24,365 nt of DNA, taken from positions 1-24,365 of IMG/VR virus record IMGVR_UViG_3300043395_002850. One strand, 5' to 3'. The notes beneath the pieces were generated by a model that saw nothing but the letters and a program-made list of their open reading frames with translations, was not told the origin of the DNA and did not search any database. A program made the position numbers and the translations under genes. The stretch is from a virus. Below, in pieces: positions 19,210-24,365 of this stretch (its first letter is position 1; every line of letters begins with the position of its first letter).

Positions 19210-19228
19210 GGGCCGCCACAAGCGGCCC
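19210..19228 (+). repeat. GGGCCGC palindrome (hairpin) after the 18928 gene
   Basis: GGGCCGC-CACAA-GCGGCCC, perfect 7-bp stem, followed by a CT-rich leader (GCTCTCCTCTTT). The same palindrome recurs inside genes at 11262-11280 and 19491-19510. Confidence 0.6.
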
Positions 19229-19246
19229 GCTCTCCTCTTTAAAACA

Positions 19247-19435
19247 ATGCCTGATATTATTTCTATCCTTGCCATTTCAAAGAAAGGCAAATCTCGCATT
19301 GGCAATAGCGTCACTGCTGCCATTGTTGAACAAGACCATCATGACAAGCTATTTATTGTCATTCCTGGCATGAATCAATGTCGATGGATTAAAAAAGACA
19401 ACGATCCCGATTTTCGTATTATTGCTGAGATTTGA
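19247..19435 (+). CDS. Hypothetical small protein
   Basis: 62 residues from the ATG at 19247: MPDIISILAISKKGKSRIGN, SVTAAIVEQDHHDKLFIVIP, GMNQCRWIKKDNDPDFRIIA, EI. Beta-strand-rich with a central hydrophobic strand LFIVIPG. The leader between the palindrome and the ATG is CT-rich then AAAACA. The next gene starts 2 bases after its stop. Not recognised. Confidence 0.55.
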   Translation: MPDIISILAISKKGKSRIGNSVTAAIVEQDHHDKLFIVIPGMNQCRWIKKDNDPDFRIIAEI

Positions 19436-19437
19436 TC

Positions 19438-19737
19438 ATGCTTACTATTGCCACTTTTCAAGACAACGGCCCGTATTTCCCTCCCAGCAAGGGCCGCTAC
19501 CAGGCGGCCCGTCTGAGAGACCTGCTATTTCACGTGAGGCTCGCTATGGAGGACAGGGAGGACACTATTGCCATCTTTGACCAGCAAGGCTGCTGCAAAG
19601 GCCTCTGGAGGCGCGATCTGGAGGGGCATGTGGATAGTGCTGGTGATGCCATCATTGACCATGAAGGCTATGAACTGATGCGCCCTGATACCAAGGAGCA
19701 ATGGCTGTTCAATCGCCTGCAGGAGCAGTTCAAATGA
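19438..19737 (+). CDS. Hypothetical protein
   Basis: 99 residues from the ATG at 19438: MLTIATFQDNGPYFPPSKGR, helix YQAARLRDLLFHVRLAMED, strand EDTIAIFDQQGCCKGLWRRD, LEGHVDSAGDAIIDHEGYEL, MRPDTKEQWLFNRLQEQFK. A GGGCCGC palindrome encodes KGRYQAA at its N-terminus. An alpha/beta domain without recognised motifs. The stop overlaps the next ATG as ATGA. Confidence 0.6.
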   Translation: MLTIATFQDNGPYFPPSKGRYQAARLRDLLFHVRLAMEDREDTIAIFDQQGCCKGLWRRDLEGHVDSAGDAIIDHEGYELMRPDTKEQWLFNRLQEQFK

Positions 19738-19892
19738 TTCTCGTGGACTTTTTCTCCGAAGATTGCTGTAAAGGCACTGAATTGGTGGAAGGCTGGTATT
19801 TCTATTCTGATGATGATGAAAGCTTTGTAGGAGGACCGTTTGCCAGCGAAGAAGCCGCCCTAAAGGCGGCTTTTGATGGTCATGGTTGGTAG
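19734..19892 (+). CDS. Small acidic protein, ATGA-coupled
   Basis: 52 residues from the ATG at 19734 in an ATGA overlap: MILVDFFSEDCCKGTELVEG, WYFYSDDDESFVGGPFASEE, AALKAAFDGHGW. Acidic and aromatic, with CC near the N-terminus as in the preceding protein (QQGCCKGLW versus EDCCKGTEL), which might reflect a duplicated segment. The last 13 codons form the terminator at 19854. Family unknown. Confidence 0.55.
   Translation: MILVDFFSEDCCKGTELVEGWYFYSDDDESFVGGPFASEEAALKAAFDGHGW
19854..19874 (+). terminator. Terminator inside the 3' codons of the 19734 gene
   Basis: Stem GCCGCC / GGCGGC, loop CTAAA, TTTT. It lies wholly within the reading frame, ending 18 bases before the stop codon's end. Confidence 0.65.
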
Positions 19893-19976
19893 GGAAAATA
19901 ATTGCTAGCATGGCGAAACATCGCGAGATGCCAGTCTCGTGACGTTTCTAACCACTACCAAAGGAGCAGTTTGGCC

Positions 19977-20681
19977 ATGGCTGAATACAAGCATAGCAGC
20001 GTGCCTGCAGGGTTTAAGGAGATCCCTGGGTATGACGGACGCTATTTCATCAATGAGAAGGGCGAGGTGTGGAGCGCCTTTAAAAAGGGATTGATGAGCC
20101 CACAAACAGACGCTACTCATCCCTATCCATGGGTGTTATTAAGAGAAAATGGCAGATCCCAGCCTCGTACTGTCTATTATTTAATGCGTCTCACTTGGAT
20201 GCCTTCTGCGCCCGGCAAAGTTGGAAATAAGAGGGGAGAATGGTGCGTTAATCATGTTGACGGCAACAAGCTTAATAGTCATATCAGTAATCTTGAATGG
20301 ACAACAGCAGAAGACAATGTGAGGCACGCTTGGGATACTGGCTTGAATATGACGACCACAGGTGAAAACGCCAAAAACGCTAAGTTTACCTCTGATCAAG
20401 TGAGGAGAATCCGTCTGCGATTAATCAATGGGGAGAAAGTAAAGGCGATTGCAAAAGAATTCAACGCTGGAGAGTCTTTGATCAAGAAAATTCAGCAATT
20501 TGTTTCTTGGAAGCATCAAGATCATGACCTGGTAGATGGCTTGATGAAAGTCTGTTCTTCGCAATGGCTTCGTGTAATGAAAACAAAACTTGAAACGGGG
20601 GAGCGAATGGAAGAATGTTGCAATAGGGTTTCTCGTGGCCGCACTAAATGGAGTAGGGAATCGCTAGCGGCTTATCTATAG
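19977..20681 (+). CDS. NUMOD4/HNH homing endonuclease (I-HmuI-like)
   Basis: 234 residues from the ATG at 19977, preceded by AAAGGAG, one of few true SD sites here (an open TTG frame from 19902 is rejected). NUMOD4 at 12-33: GFKEIPGYDGRYFINEKGEV. HNH at 90-120: CVNHVDGNKLNSHISNLEW with His93, Asp95, Asn97 and Asn105, then TTAEDNVRHAWDTG. A C-terminal helix-turn-helix (TSDQVRRIRLRL, VKAIAKEFNAGES) gives specificity. This is the standard layout of free-standing phage homing enzymes that cut one strand or make staggered breaks. Its last codons form the first unit of a downstream tandem-repeat array, so it may have inserted beside or into that array. Confidence 0.88.
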   Translation: MAEYKHSSVPAGFKEIPGYDGRYFINEKGEVWSAFKKGLMSPQTDATHPYPWVLLRENGRSQPRTVYYLMRLTWMPSAPGKVGNKRGEWCVNHVDGNKLNSHISNLEWTTAEDNVRHAWDTGLNMTTTGENAKNAKFTSDQVRRIRLRLINGEKVKAIAKEFNAGESLIKKIQQFVSWKHQDHDLVDGLMKVCSSQWLRVMKTKLETGERMEECCNRVSRGRTKWSRESLAAYL

Positions 20682-20810
20682 AAAATCAGGACTCGCCATT
20701 GGCGTATTTATGAGAAAATCAGAATCGGCTAGCTTGGTATAATAAAAAAAACAGAATCGGCTAGCTTTGTATAGTAAAAAATTGGAATCGGCTGAGTTTG
20801 TATAATAAAT
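20658..20810 (+). repeat. Tandem array A: AATCGGCT-TTGTATAAT units, period 31-32
   Basis: Three clear units have TCGGCT at 20725, 20757 and 20788, each followed by AGC/GAG, TTTG (TTGG in the first) and TATAATA or TATAGTA. Two degenerate units with the same phase start at 20690 (GACTCGCC) and 20658 (GAATCGCTAGC), the latter within the final codons of the HNH gene. Single copies recur at 15064 and 15089. Confidence 0.75.
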
Positions 20811-20873
20811 AAACTGCAATTGTGATTGGTTGTTAATTATAATTACTTTTCAGTTTGTTATTCTTATTATTAA

Positions 20874-21147
20874 TTAATTGCATTTTGCGGCAATAACAAT
20901 AAAAAATTAATCACACTTCCTGGCAGTTATTAATAACAATTAATTGCACTTTGCCGATAATAACAATTAACAATTAATTGCACTTTGAAGCTATAAAGAA
21001 TAGGGAATTAATCACACTTTTTCGATGTAAAGAATAAAGAATTAATTGCACCTTGTCATTGTTAACAATAAAGAATTGATCGCATCTCGTGAGAGTAAAG
21101 AATAAAGAATTAATCCGCGCTTGAAAGTATAAAGAATAAAGAATTGG
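20874..21147 (+). repeat. Tandem array B: eight to nine AT-rich 33-34 bp units
   Basis: Unit starts are at 20874, 20907, 20940, 20974, 21008, 21042, 21076, 21110 and a truncated 21144: spacings 33, 33, then 34 six times. Each unit has TTAATTGCACTTTG (variants TTAATCACAC, TTGATCGCAT, TTAATCCGCG), a variable middle, then AATAACAA or AAAGAATAAAGAA. Later units are more alike than early ones. Period 34 is not a multiple of 3, so it is not a coding repeat. Confidence 0.85.
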
Positions 21148-21541
21148 GCGGCTGCCGCGCCTACCATGCTTCCTGTGCTTCTGTCGGTATCCGTTGCTAC
21201 ATTCTGGCGTTTTGTGACATGCCGTCACAATCCGGCGATTCTCACCCGTCCTATGGTATGGGCGTCGATTGTTGCGGATTGTTGCAGCGGCTGTTGACTG
21301 ATGGGCACTTTGCATGGTATTTCGCGCGGGCGTGTGCGCGTTTCATTTCTTTCTGAAAGCATCCCTTGCCAGTAGCCTCCCGCGCAGCGTGCCAACCACA
21401 GAAAGCGCCATAGGCTCCCGGAACGTGTGCCGCTTGCCCTAGTGGCCCAATCTCCGGGATTGTGTGCCGCTTGTGGCCCATACTTCTTTCAACGGCGCAA
21501 GGGAGAGATCCCGGAGCCGCTTCTCTCTCGCTTTTCAAACT
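21148..21541 (+). other. Noncoding region with operator-like palindrome and promoter
   Basis: No convincing gene in 394 bases. It contains the palindrome TTGTGAC-ATGCC-GTCACAA (21212-21230), resembling a CRP-type site but with one extra central base. There is a possible promoter TTGACT (21294-21299) with TATTTC (21318-21323, 18-base spacing). A short direct repeat GTGTGCCGCTTG occurs at 21425-21436 and 21462-21473, each followed by TGGCCCA. The transcript would lead to the gene at 21542. Confidence 0.5.
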
Positions 21542-21763
21542 ATGGCTGCCGATCTTTCCCGGTATCTGCTAATCGACGCAACCACTGGGACCGTGCTAAC
21601 TGCCGCGTCTTGCTATCTGGTGGATGACGACTCCCTAACTCCTACAGAGTGGCAACTATTCGATGAGATGACCGATTCCGAAGTTTGCGAGTTTGCAAAG
21701 TCTCGCGGCAGGAAAGTTTCGGACGTGGTGACACTACGTGCCAAACTTCCCGGTGAATCCTGA
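21542..21763 (+). CDS. Hypothetical acidic protein
   Basis: 73 residues from the ATG at 21542: MAADLSRYLLIDATTGTVLT, AASCYLVDDDSLTPTEWQLF, helix DEMTDSEVCEFAKSRGRKVS, DVVTLRAKLPGES. Two N-terminal strands and two helices. It is the first gene of a group (21542-22941) whose leaders are nearly pure CT tracts and whose bases are rich in CTTTC, different from the genes to the left. Not recognised. Confidence 0.6.
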   Translation: MAADLSRYLLIDATTGTVLTAASCYLVDDDSLTPTEWQLFDEMTDSEVCEFAKSRGRKVSDVVTLRAKLPGES

Positions 21764-21792
21764 TTCTTTCTTTCCTTTCTTTCTTTCTTTCT
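21764..21792 (+). repeat. CTTT microsatellite-like leader
   Basis: Repeated TTTC/CTTT units fill the gap between the genes ending at 21763 and starting at 21797. A similar tract fills 21996-22026. They replace an SD and may act as S1-binding unstructured leaders. Confidence 0.6.
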
Positions 21793-21796
21793 GATC

Positions 21797-21994
21797 GTGA
21801 AACTTCCCCTTTCCTACACTGTGCCCAATCAGCAGCCGCGCAACACAGCCGCCGAACTTTCCGAAACTGTAGGCGCTGAACTTATGCTTTCTGAACTGAT
21901 TGCATGGTTGCCGCACTCTACTCTTAACAGCTTTCTTTCCGACTTTGTTTGTCACCTTGAATGCGGCGACTTTGACGACATTCTGCCCGGCTGA
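21797..21994 (+). CDS. Hypothetical small protein (GTG start)
   Basis: 65 residues from a GTG at 21797: MKLPLSYTVPNQQPRNTAAE, helix LSETVGAELMLSELIAWLPH, helix STLNSFLSDFVCHLECGDFD, DILPG. Largely helical with an acidic C-terminus. No ATG is available; the GTG lies at the expected distance after the CT tract. Family unknown. Confidence 0.55.
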   Translation: MKLPLSYTVPNQQPRNTAAELSETVGAELMLSELIAWLPHSTLNSFLSDFVCHLECGDFDDILPG

Positions 21995-22032
21995 TTGTTT
22001 CTTTCTTTCCGTTCCTTCCTTTCTTTCAAACG

Positions 22033-22716
22033 ATGCAACTTTCTAAGCTTTCCTTTCATCTCAAGGCAAAGTCTGGCAACGCCAAGACTGGCCCAATGGC
22101 AGTATCAACGTCGGCAAAGTCTACATGCTCGCCAACTTGCCCTTTCTTAGATAATGGCTGCTACGCTACATCTGGCCCCTTGAATCTACACTGGCTCAAA
22201 GTTTCAAGCGGCGAACGTGGCACAAGTTTTGCAACTTTCCTTTCTAAGTTGCAAGAACTGCCACAAGGTTCCGCTTTCAGACATAACCAGGCTGGTGACA
22301 TACCACACAATCAAGGCCGCATCTCTGAAACTTTCATCCGCAAGATGATCGTGGCCGTTAAGCATCTCCGAGCTTACACTTACACTCACCATAGCCTCAA
22401 AGTTGGCGAGAATCTCTCTCTAATTAGAAAGGCTAATCGTGCCGGTTTCACTATCAACGTTTCTTGTGAAAGTGAGGCGCAAGTTGATGATGCAATCGCG
22501 CACGATCTGCCTGCCGTTATGGTGGCAAAGTCTGATGAGAAGCGCGTCACTTGGCACACCGAAGGCGGGAACGTTGTTATAGTTTGCCCCGCACAACGTA
22601 GCGATACTGTAACTTGCTCAGATTGTATGCTATGTCATAAGAGAGGCAAGAAAGTGGCGATAGCTTTCCTGGCCCATGGCACAAGCAAGAAGAAAGCAGA
22701 AGCCCATCTTTCCTAA
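22033..22716 (+). CDS. DUF7227-like conserved phage protein with two Cys clusters
   Basis: 227 residues. The sequence has the hallmarks of an uncharacterised family I know as DUF7227: NAKTGPMAVSTSAKSTCSPT, CPFLDNGCYA (Cys32, 36, 43), FRHNQAGDIPHNQG (82-95), AYTYTHHSLK (114-123), ANRAGFTINVSCESEAQVDD, VVIVCPAQ (Cys185) and TCSDCMLC (Cys195, 198, 201), ending AFLAHG. Cysteine clusters at both ends and conserved His/Asp motifs look like a metal or iron-sulphur enzyme, but no reaction is known. It occurs in phages and plasmids. Here it follows a CT-rich leader and is the largest protein of its group. Confidence 0.7.
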   Translation: MQLSKLSFHLKAKSGNAKTGPMAVSTSAKSTCSPTCPFLDNGCYATSGPLNLHWLKVSSGERGTSFATFLSKLQELPQGSAFRHNQAGDIPHNQGRISETFIRKMIVAVKHLRAYTYTHHSLKVGENLSLIRKANRAGFTINVSCESEAQVDDAIAHDLPAVMVAKSDEKRVTWHTEGGNVVIVCPAQRSDTVTCSDCMLCHKRGKKVAIAFLAHGTSKKKAEAHLS

Positions 22717-22749
22717 GTTCTTCTATTCTTTCCATCGCAATCTTTCCCC

Positions 22750-22941
22750 GTGTTCTACATCACCGAAACCGACTTTGGCCACACTTTCAATGCCGAAACT
22801 TTCCACACTTTTGATGATGCCTGCGACTTCCTGAATCTATTAGAAACCGAGCAGGACCGCGCTTATAGTTTCTCTCGTGAACTTTCCATCGTTGAACTTA
22901 AGCAACAGATTCAAGACTTCCTAGAAGAAAGTGAAGATTGA
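22750..22941 (+). CDS. Hypothetical acidic protein (GTG start)
   Basis: 63 residues from a GTG at 22750: MFYITETDFGHTFNAETFHT, helix FDDACDFLNLLETEQDRAYS, strand FSRELSIVEL, helix KQQIQDFLEESED. Acidic, alpha/beta. A CT-rich leader without SD precedes it. A strong hairpin terminator follows 15 bases after the stop. Not recognised. Confidence 0.55.
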   Translation: MFYITETDFGHTFNAETFHTFDDACDFLNLLETEQDRAYSFSRELSIVELKQQIQDFLEESED

Positions 22942-22955
22942 TCAGACCCTTCTAG

Positions 22956-22977
22956 AAGGCCGCACAAGCGGCCTTTA
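22956..22977 (+). terminator. Intrinsic terminator
   Basis: Perfect stem AAGGCCGC / GCGGCCTT with loop ACAA, followed by TAT. It ends the 21542-22941 group. Confidence 0.7.
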
Positions 22978-22982
22978 TCATT

Positions 22983-23009
22983 GCCCGGTATGTTCCCACC
23001 ATGCCGGGC
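22983..23009. repeat. Strong hairpin
   Basis: GCCCGGTATG / CATGCCGGGC, ten pairs with one G-T, 7-base loop TTCCCAC, followed by TTTGCC. Possibly a second terminator or part of the following noncoding element. Confidence 0.55.
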
Positions 23010-23297
23010 TTTGCCGTGTCAGGATGGCGACCGTAGGTAGGTCTGACAGTGAGGCTAGGACTGGCGATCCTGTAGGGATAAGGGATTAACTTTTTCCACA
23101 GGGCTGTGGAAAACTAATCCCGACCTTCCAACTCGGGATTAACTTTTGCAACAATCCGCCGTGTAACGTATTGTGACAAACGCTTGACTTTTGAGCCGTG
23201 GCGCGGTAACCCGGCTGTTTTTGATTGGGGGGCTGCGGTATACGCTCCGAAAAGTGGAGCCAATTTTCATCCCCTTTTTTCGTCTAAGTATTTATAC
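23010..23297. other. Noncoding region with DnaA-box-like inverted repeat
   Basis: No gene seen. An imperfect 18-20 bp inverted repeat at 23082-23121 reads GGGATTAACTTTTTCCACAG, GG, CTGTGGAAAACTAATCCC, so each arm holds TTTTCCACA, a known bacterial and cyanobacterial DnaA-box form. GGGATTAACTTTT recurs directly at 23135-23147. A hairpin GCTCC/GGAGC follows near 23246-23262. Candidate origin or operator. Confidence 0.55.
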
Positions 23298-23813
23298 CTA
23301 CCATTCAAGCGAATTAACGATAGCGCGTCCAACTGCTTCTGTTACTAGTTTTAGTTCTTCGTGAGAAGCATAGCTTTTGATTGTATTTGCTTTATGGCTA
23401 ATAATCCAAACATTATCTTTTGTGTATCCTTTAGAGGGGTCGATGCGATCTAGGGACGGGCTATCGGGCAGGCCTCCTGGTTTGTTTGAGCGAAAACAAG
23501 ACCATTGCAAGGGTATTCCAAAAACAGGGCAATGAGAAGGAGCTATTGACTGAAGAAATTCTCTATCTAAGTCAAAGGGGAGATTTTTATCCTTAGCACG
23601 ATTACGTGCATTTTTTAACATCAAGCCAGTTATTGTGACCATTGGATTATTAATGCGACTTCGCCTTGACTGTTCGATATCGCATTTTCTGCAGCGATGA
23701 CTAAAGCCATCTTTACGAGACTTATCTTTATTGAAGAAGGCAACATCCTGAACAATTTGGCATTTTGAACATTTTTTAGCAAGGGCTTGCATTGTTAAGT
23801 CGTAACTCTGCAT
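23298..23813 (-). CDS. HNH endonuclease with N-terminal zinc ribbon
   Basis: 171 residues from the ATG at 23813 (an ATG 7 codons later is possible). A zinc ribbon KCSKC ... CRKC (Cys15, 18, 41, 44) is followed by a linker of basic helices (NARNRAKDKNLPF). The HNH-type core follows: HCPVFGIPLQW (Cys95), SPSLDRIDPSKGYTKDNVW with Asp122, Asp125 and Asn134, then IISHKANTIKSYAS with His140 and Asn143. The SLDRIDPSKGYTKDNV motif is typical of phage HNH enzymes. It is isolated on the minus strand between noncoding regions, consistent with a mobile free-standing gene. Confidence 0.82.
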   Translation of the reverse strand: MQSYDLTMQALAKKCSKCQIVQDVAFFNKDKSRKDGFSHRCRKCDIEQSRRSRINNPMVTITGLMLKNARNRAKDKNLPFDLDREFLQSIAPSHCPVFGIPLQWSCFRSNKPGGLPDSPSLDRIDPSKGYTKDNVWIISHKANTIKSYASHEELKLVTEAVGRAIVNSLEW

Positions 23814-23971
23814 AGCTTATACGCTGACAATGCAGTTGCCATACGCTGAAAGCAAGCCGTAGGCGCCGCTTGAAGCGTTTCTAGCAATAGGCAAGACCAA
23901 TGGAGACGGCCCAAGCCGTCGTAATGACGCACAAAATCGCGCATTTTCCTTTCCATCGTTTTTAGCAAGAA

Positions 23972-23991
23972 GGCGGCCCTCAAAGGCCGCC
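23972..23991. repeat. GGCGGCC hairpin
   Basis: GGCGGCC-CTCAAA-GGCCGCC, perfect 7-bp stem. There is no T tract after it on the plus strand; on the minus strand TTCTTGC follows. It is one of a family of GGCCGC palindromes in the window. Confidence 0.5.
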
Positions 23992-24054
23992 GCTCAAGCT
24001 TTTAAAGATAGAAAAAGCAATTTTTAAGCCCTGTCTGGCACCAAGCACATTTTG

Positions 24055-24091
24055 GGCGACTCATTACTTAGGAACTGAGTTAGCCTTTTTT
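24055..24091 (+). terminator. Terminator-like hairpin
   Basis: GGC-g-ACTCA pairs with TGAGT-ta-GCC across a 12-base loop, followed by TTTTTT. The stem has an internal loop. Confidence 0.5.
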
Positions 24092-24365
24092 GTATTTCGC
24101 CCCTCGTTGTGAAAGCTCCGTCCCTTTTGGGGGACTGCGCGGAGGAGAGCGTCGGGGCTTATCTAGCTTTTTTTTGTTGATCGTTCCGCGCTTGGGGCGC
24201 TTCACTAGCTAGAGACGCTCGGGAGGGGCTAAGCAAGAAGCTGAGTGATTTTTGACGGCACCTTGCCTACGGCTATCGTATCTCGGCCTGTGGCTCAAAT
24301 GTGGCTTTTTCCGTATCATGGCGATACAAAAGCTTAAAAATCTTCATAATCTCTTAAGGATTCAT
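24092..24365. other. Noncoding hairpin-rich right edge
   Basis: No ORF of useful length on either strand. It contains a nested hairpin, CTCCG-TCCC-TTTT-GGGGGA-GCGGAG (about 24115-24145), a T8 run (24170-24177), and several GGGGC/GCGC-rich short inverted repeats. The last bases, AAGGATTCAT, could be the SD and first bases of a gene beyond the window; this cannot be judged here. Confidence 0.4.

Noticed and set aside
19902-19976. TTG start giving a 259-residue form of the homing endonuclease
   Set aside because: The ATG at 19977 has a proper SD and starts next to the NUMOD4 domain; the upstream part contains a hairpin and looks like leader.
20874-21147. CRISPR array
   Set aside because: The period of 33-34 fits neither identical repeats with unique spacers nor typical repeat length: the units are degenerate throughout and only a few central bases vary.
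20974-21315. 113-residue minus-strand reading frame across array B
   Set aside because: It is a by-product of an AT-rich repeat whose period is not a multiple of three; composition (repeated SLFF, IRNN) is not protein-like.
23020-23080. tRNA-like sequence
   Set aside because: No T-loop (GTTCRA) or cloverleaf can be drawn. No tRNA gene was found anywhere in the window by eye.
23795-23956. Minus-strand 53-codon ORF before the HNH gene
   Set aside because: No membrane segment, domain or start signal; it overlaps the HNH start by 19 bases. Possible but unsupported.

Overview
The window reads as part of a tailed dsDNA bacteriophage genome (Caudoviricetes), covering lysis, nucleotide-metabolism, recombination, replication and early accessory genes. 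No capsid, tail, portal or terminase large-subunit gene and no DNA polymerase is visible. A cyanobacterial host is my best guess but is not proven. It rests on cyanophage-like family resemblances recalled from memory (ThyX, DUF3310, a DUF7227-like protein, small exported Cys proteins), on pyrimidine-rich leaders that usually lack a Shine-Dalgarno (SD) sequence, and on DnaA-box-like sites of the form TTTTCCACA.

Layout. (a) 1-1032, minus strand: a lysis cassette of holin-like protein, a small one-helix membrane protein and a glucosaminidase endolysin that runs off the left edge. (b) 1119-1601, plus: an HNH endonuclease ending in a bidirectional terminator. (c) 1598-8380, minus, tightly packed: a ribbon-helix-helix regulator, a DUF1071/Rad52-like annealing protein, several small genes, a homing-type HNH gene, a RecB/Cas4-like exonuclease, a possible single-strand-binding protein with an acidic tail, dCTP deaminase, a second PD-(D/E)XK-type nuclease, ThyX and DUF3310. 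This is a recombination and thymidylate/dUMP supply block. Many genes overlap by ATGA, TAGTG or longer. One plus-strand coiled-coil gene (3010-3387) sits among them. (d) 8563-10542, plus: a TOPRIM primase fused to a RecA-fold helicase, diverging from the minus block. (e) 10543-11159: noncoding apart from one 45-residue acidic ORF, rich in hairpins and direct repeats. (f) 11160-19892, plus: about 24 small early-type genes with their own terminators, promoters and duplicated leaders, including an HTH protein, an RlpA-like lytic transglycosylase with a small exported partner, and a winged-helix candidate. A lone minus gene lies at 14857-15057. (g) 19977-20681: a NUMOD4/HNH homing endonuclease. 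(h) 20658-21541: two adjacent tandem-repeat arrays (period 31-32 and 33-34 bp) plus operator-like sites, with no convincing gene. (i) 21542-22941: four genes with polypyrimidine leaders, including the DUF7227-like protein. (j) 22942-23297: noncoding, with a long inverted repeat containing two DnaA-box-like sites. (k) 23298-23813, minus: another HNH gene, then about 550 hairpin-rich bases to the right edge.

How it fits together: ThyX, dCTP deaminase and DUF3310 point to deoxynucleotide supply. The primase-helicase, annealing protein and exonuclease point to recombination-dependent replication. The AT-rich arrays at 20.7-21.1 kb and the DnaA-box palindrome at 23.1 kb are the best candidates for a replication origin or a large multi-site operator, and are the most unusual objects in the window. 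Many small genes here (649-792, 5619-5759, 6752-6886, 10655-10792, 13060-13236, 13233-13400, 14453-14617) are under 60 codons and would be missed by a length cutoff. They are supported mostly by start/stop overlap with neighbours.
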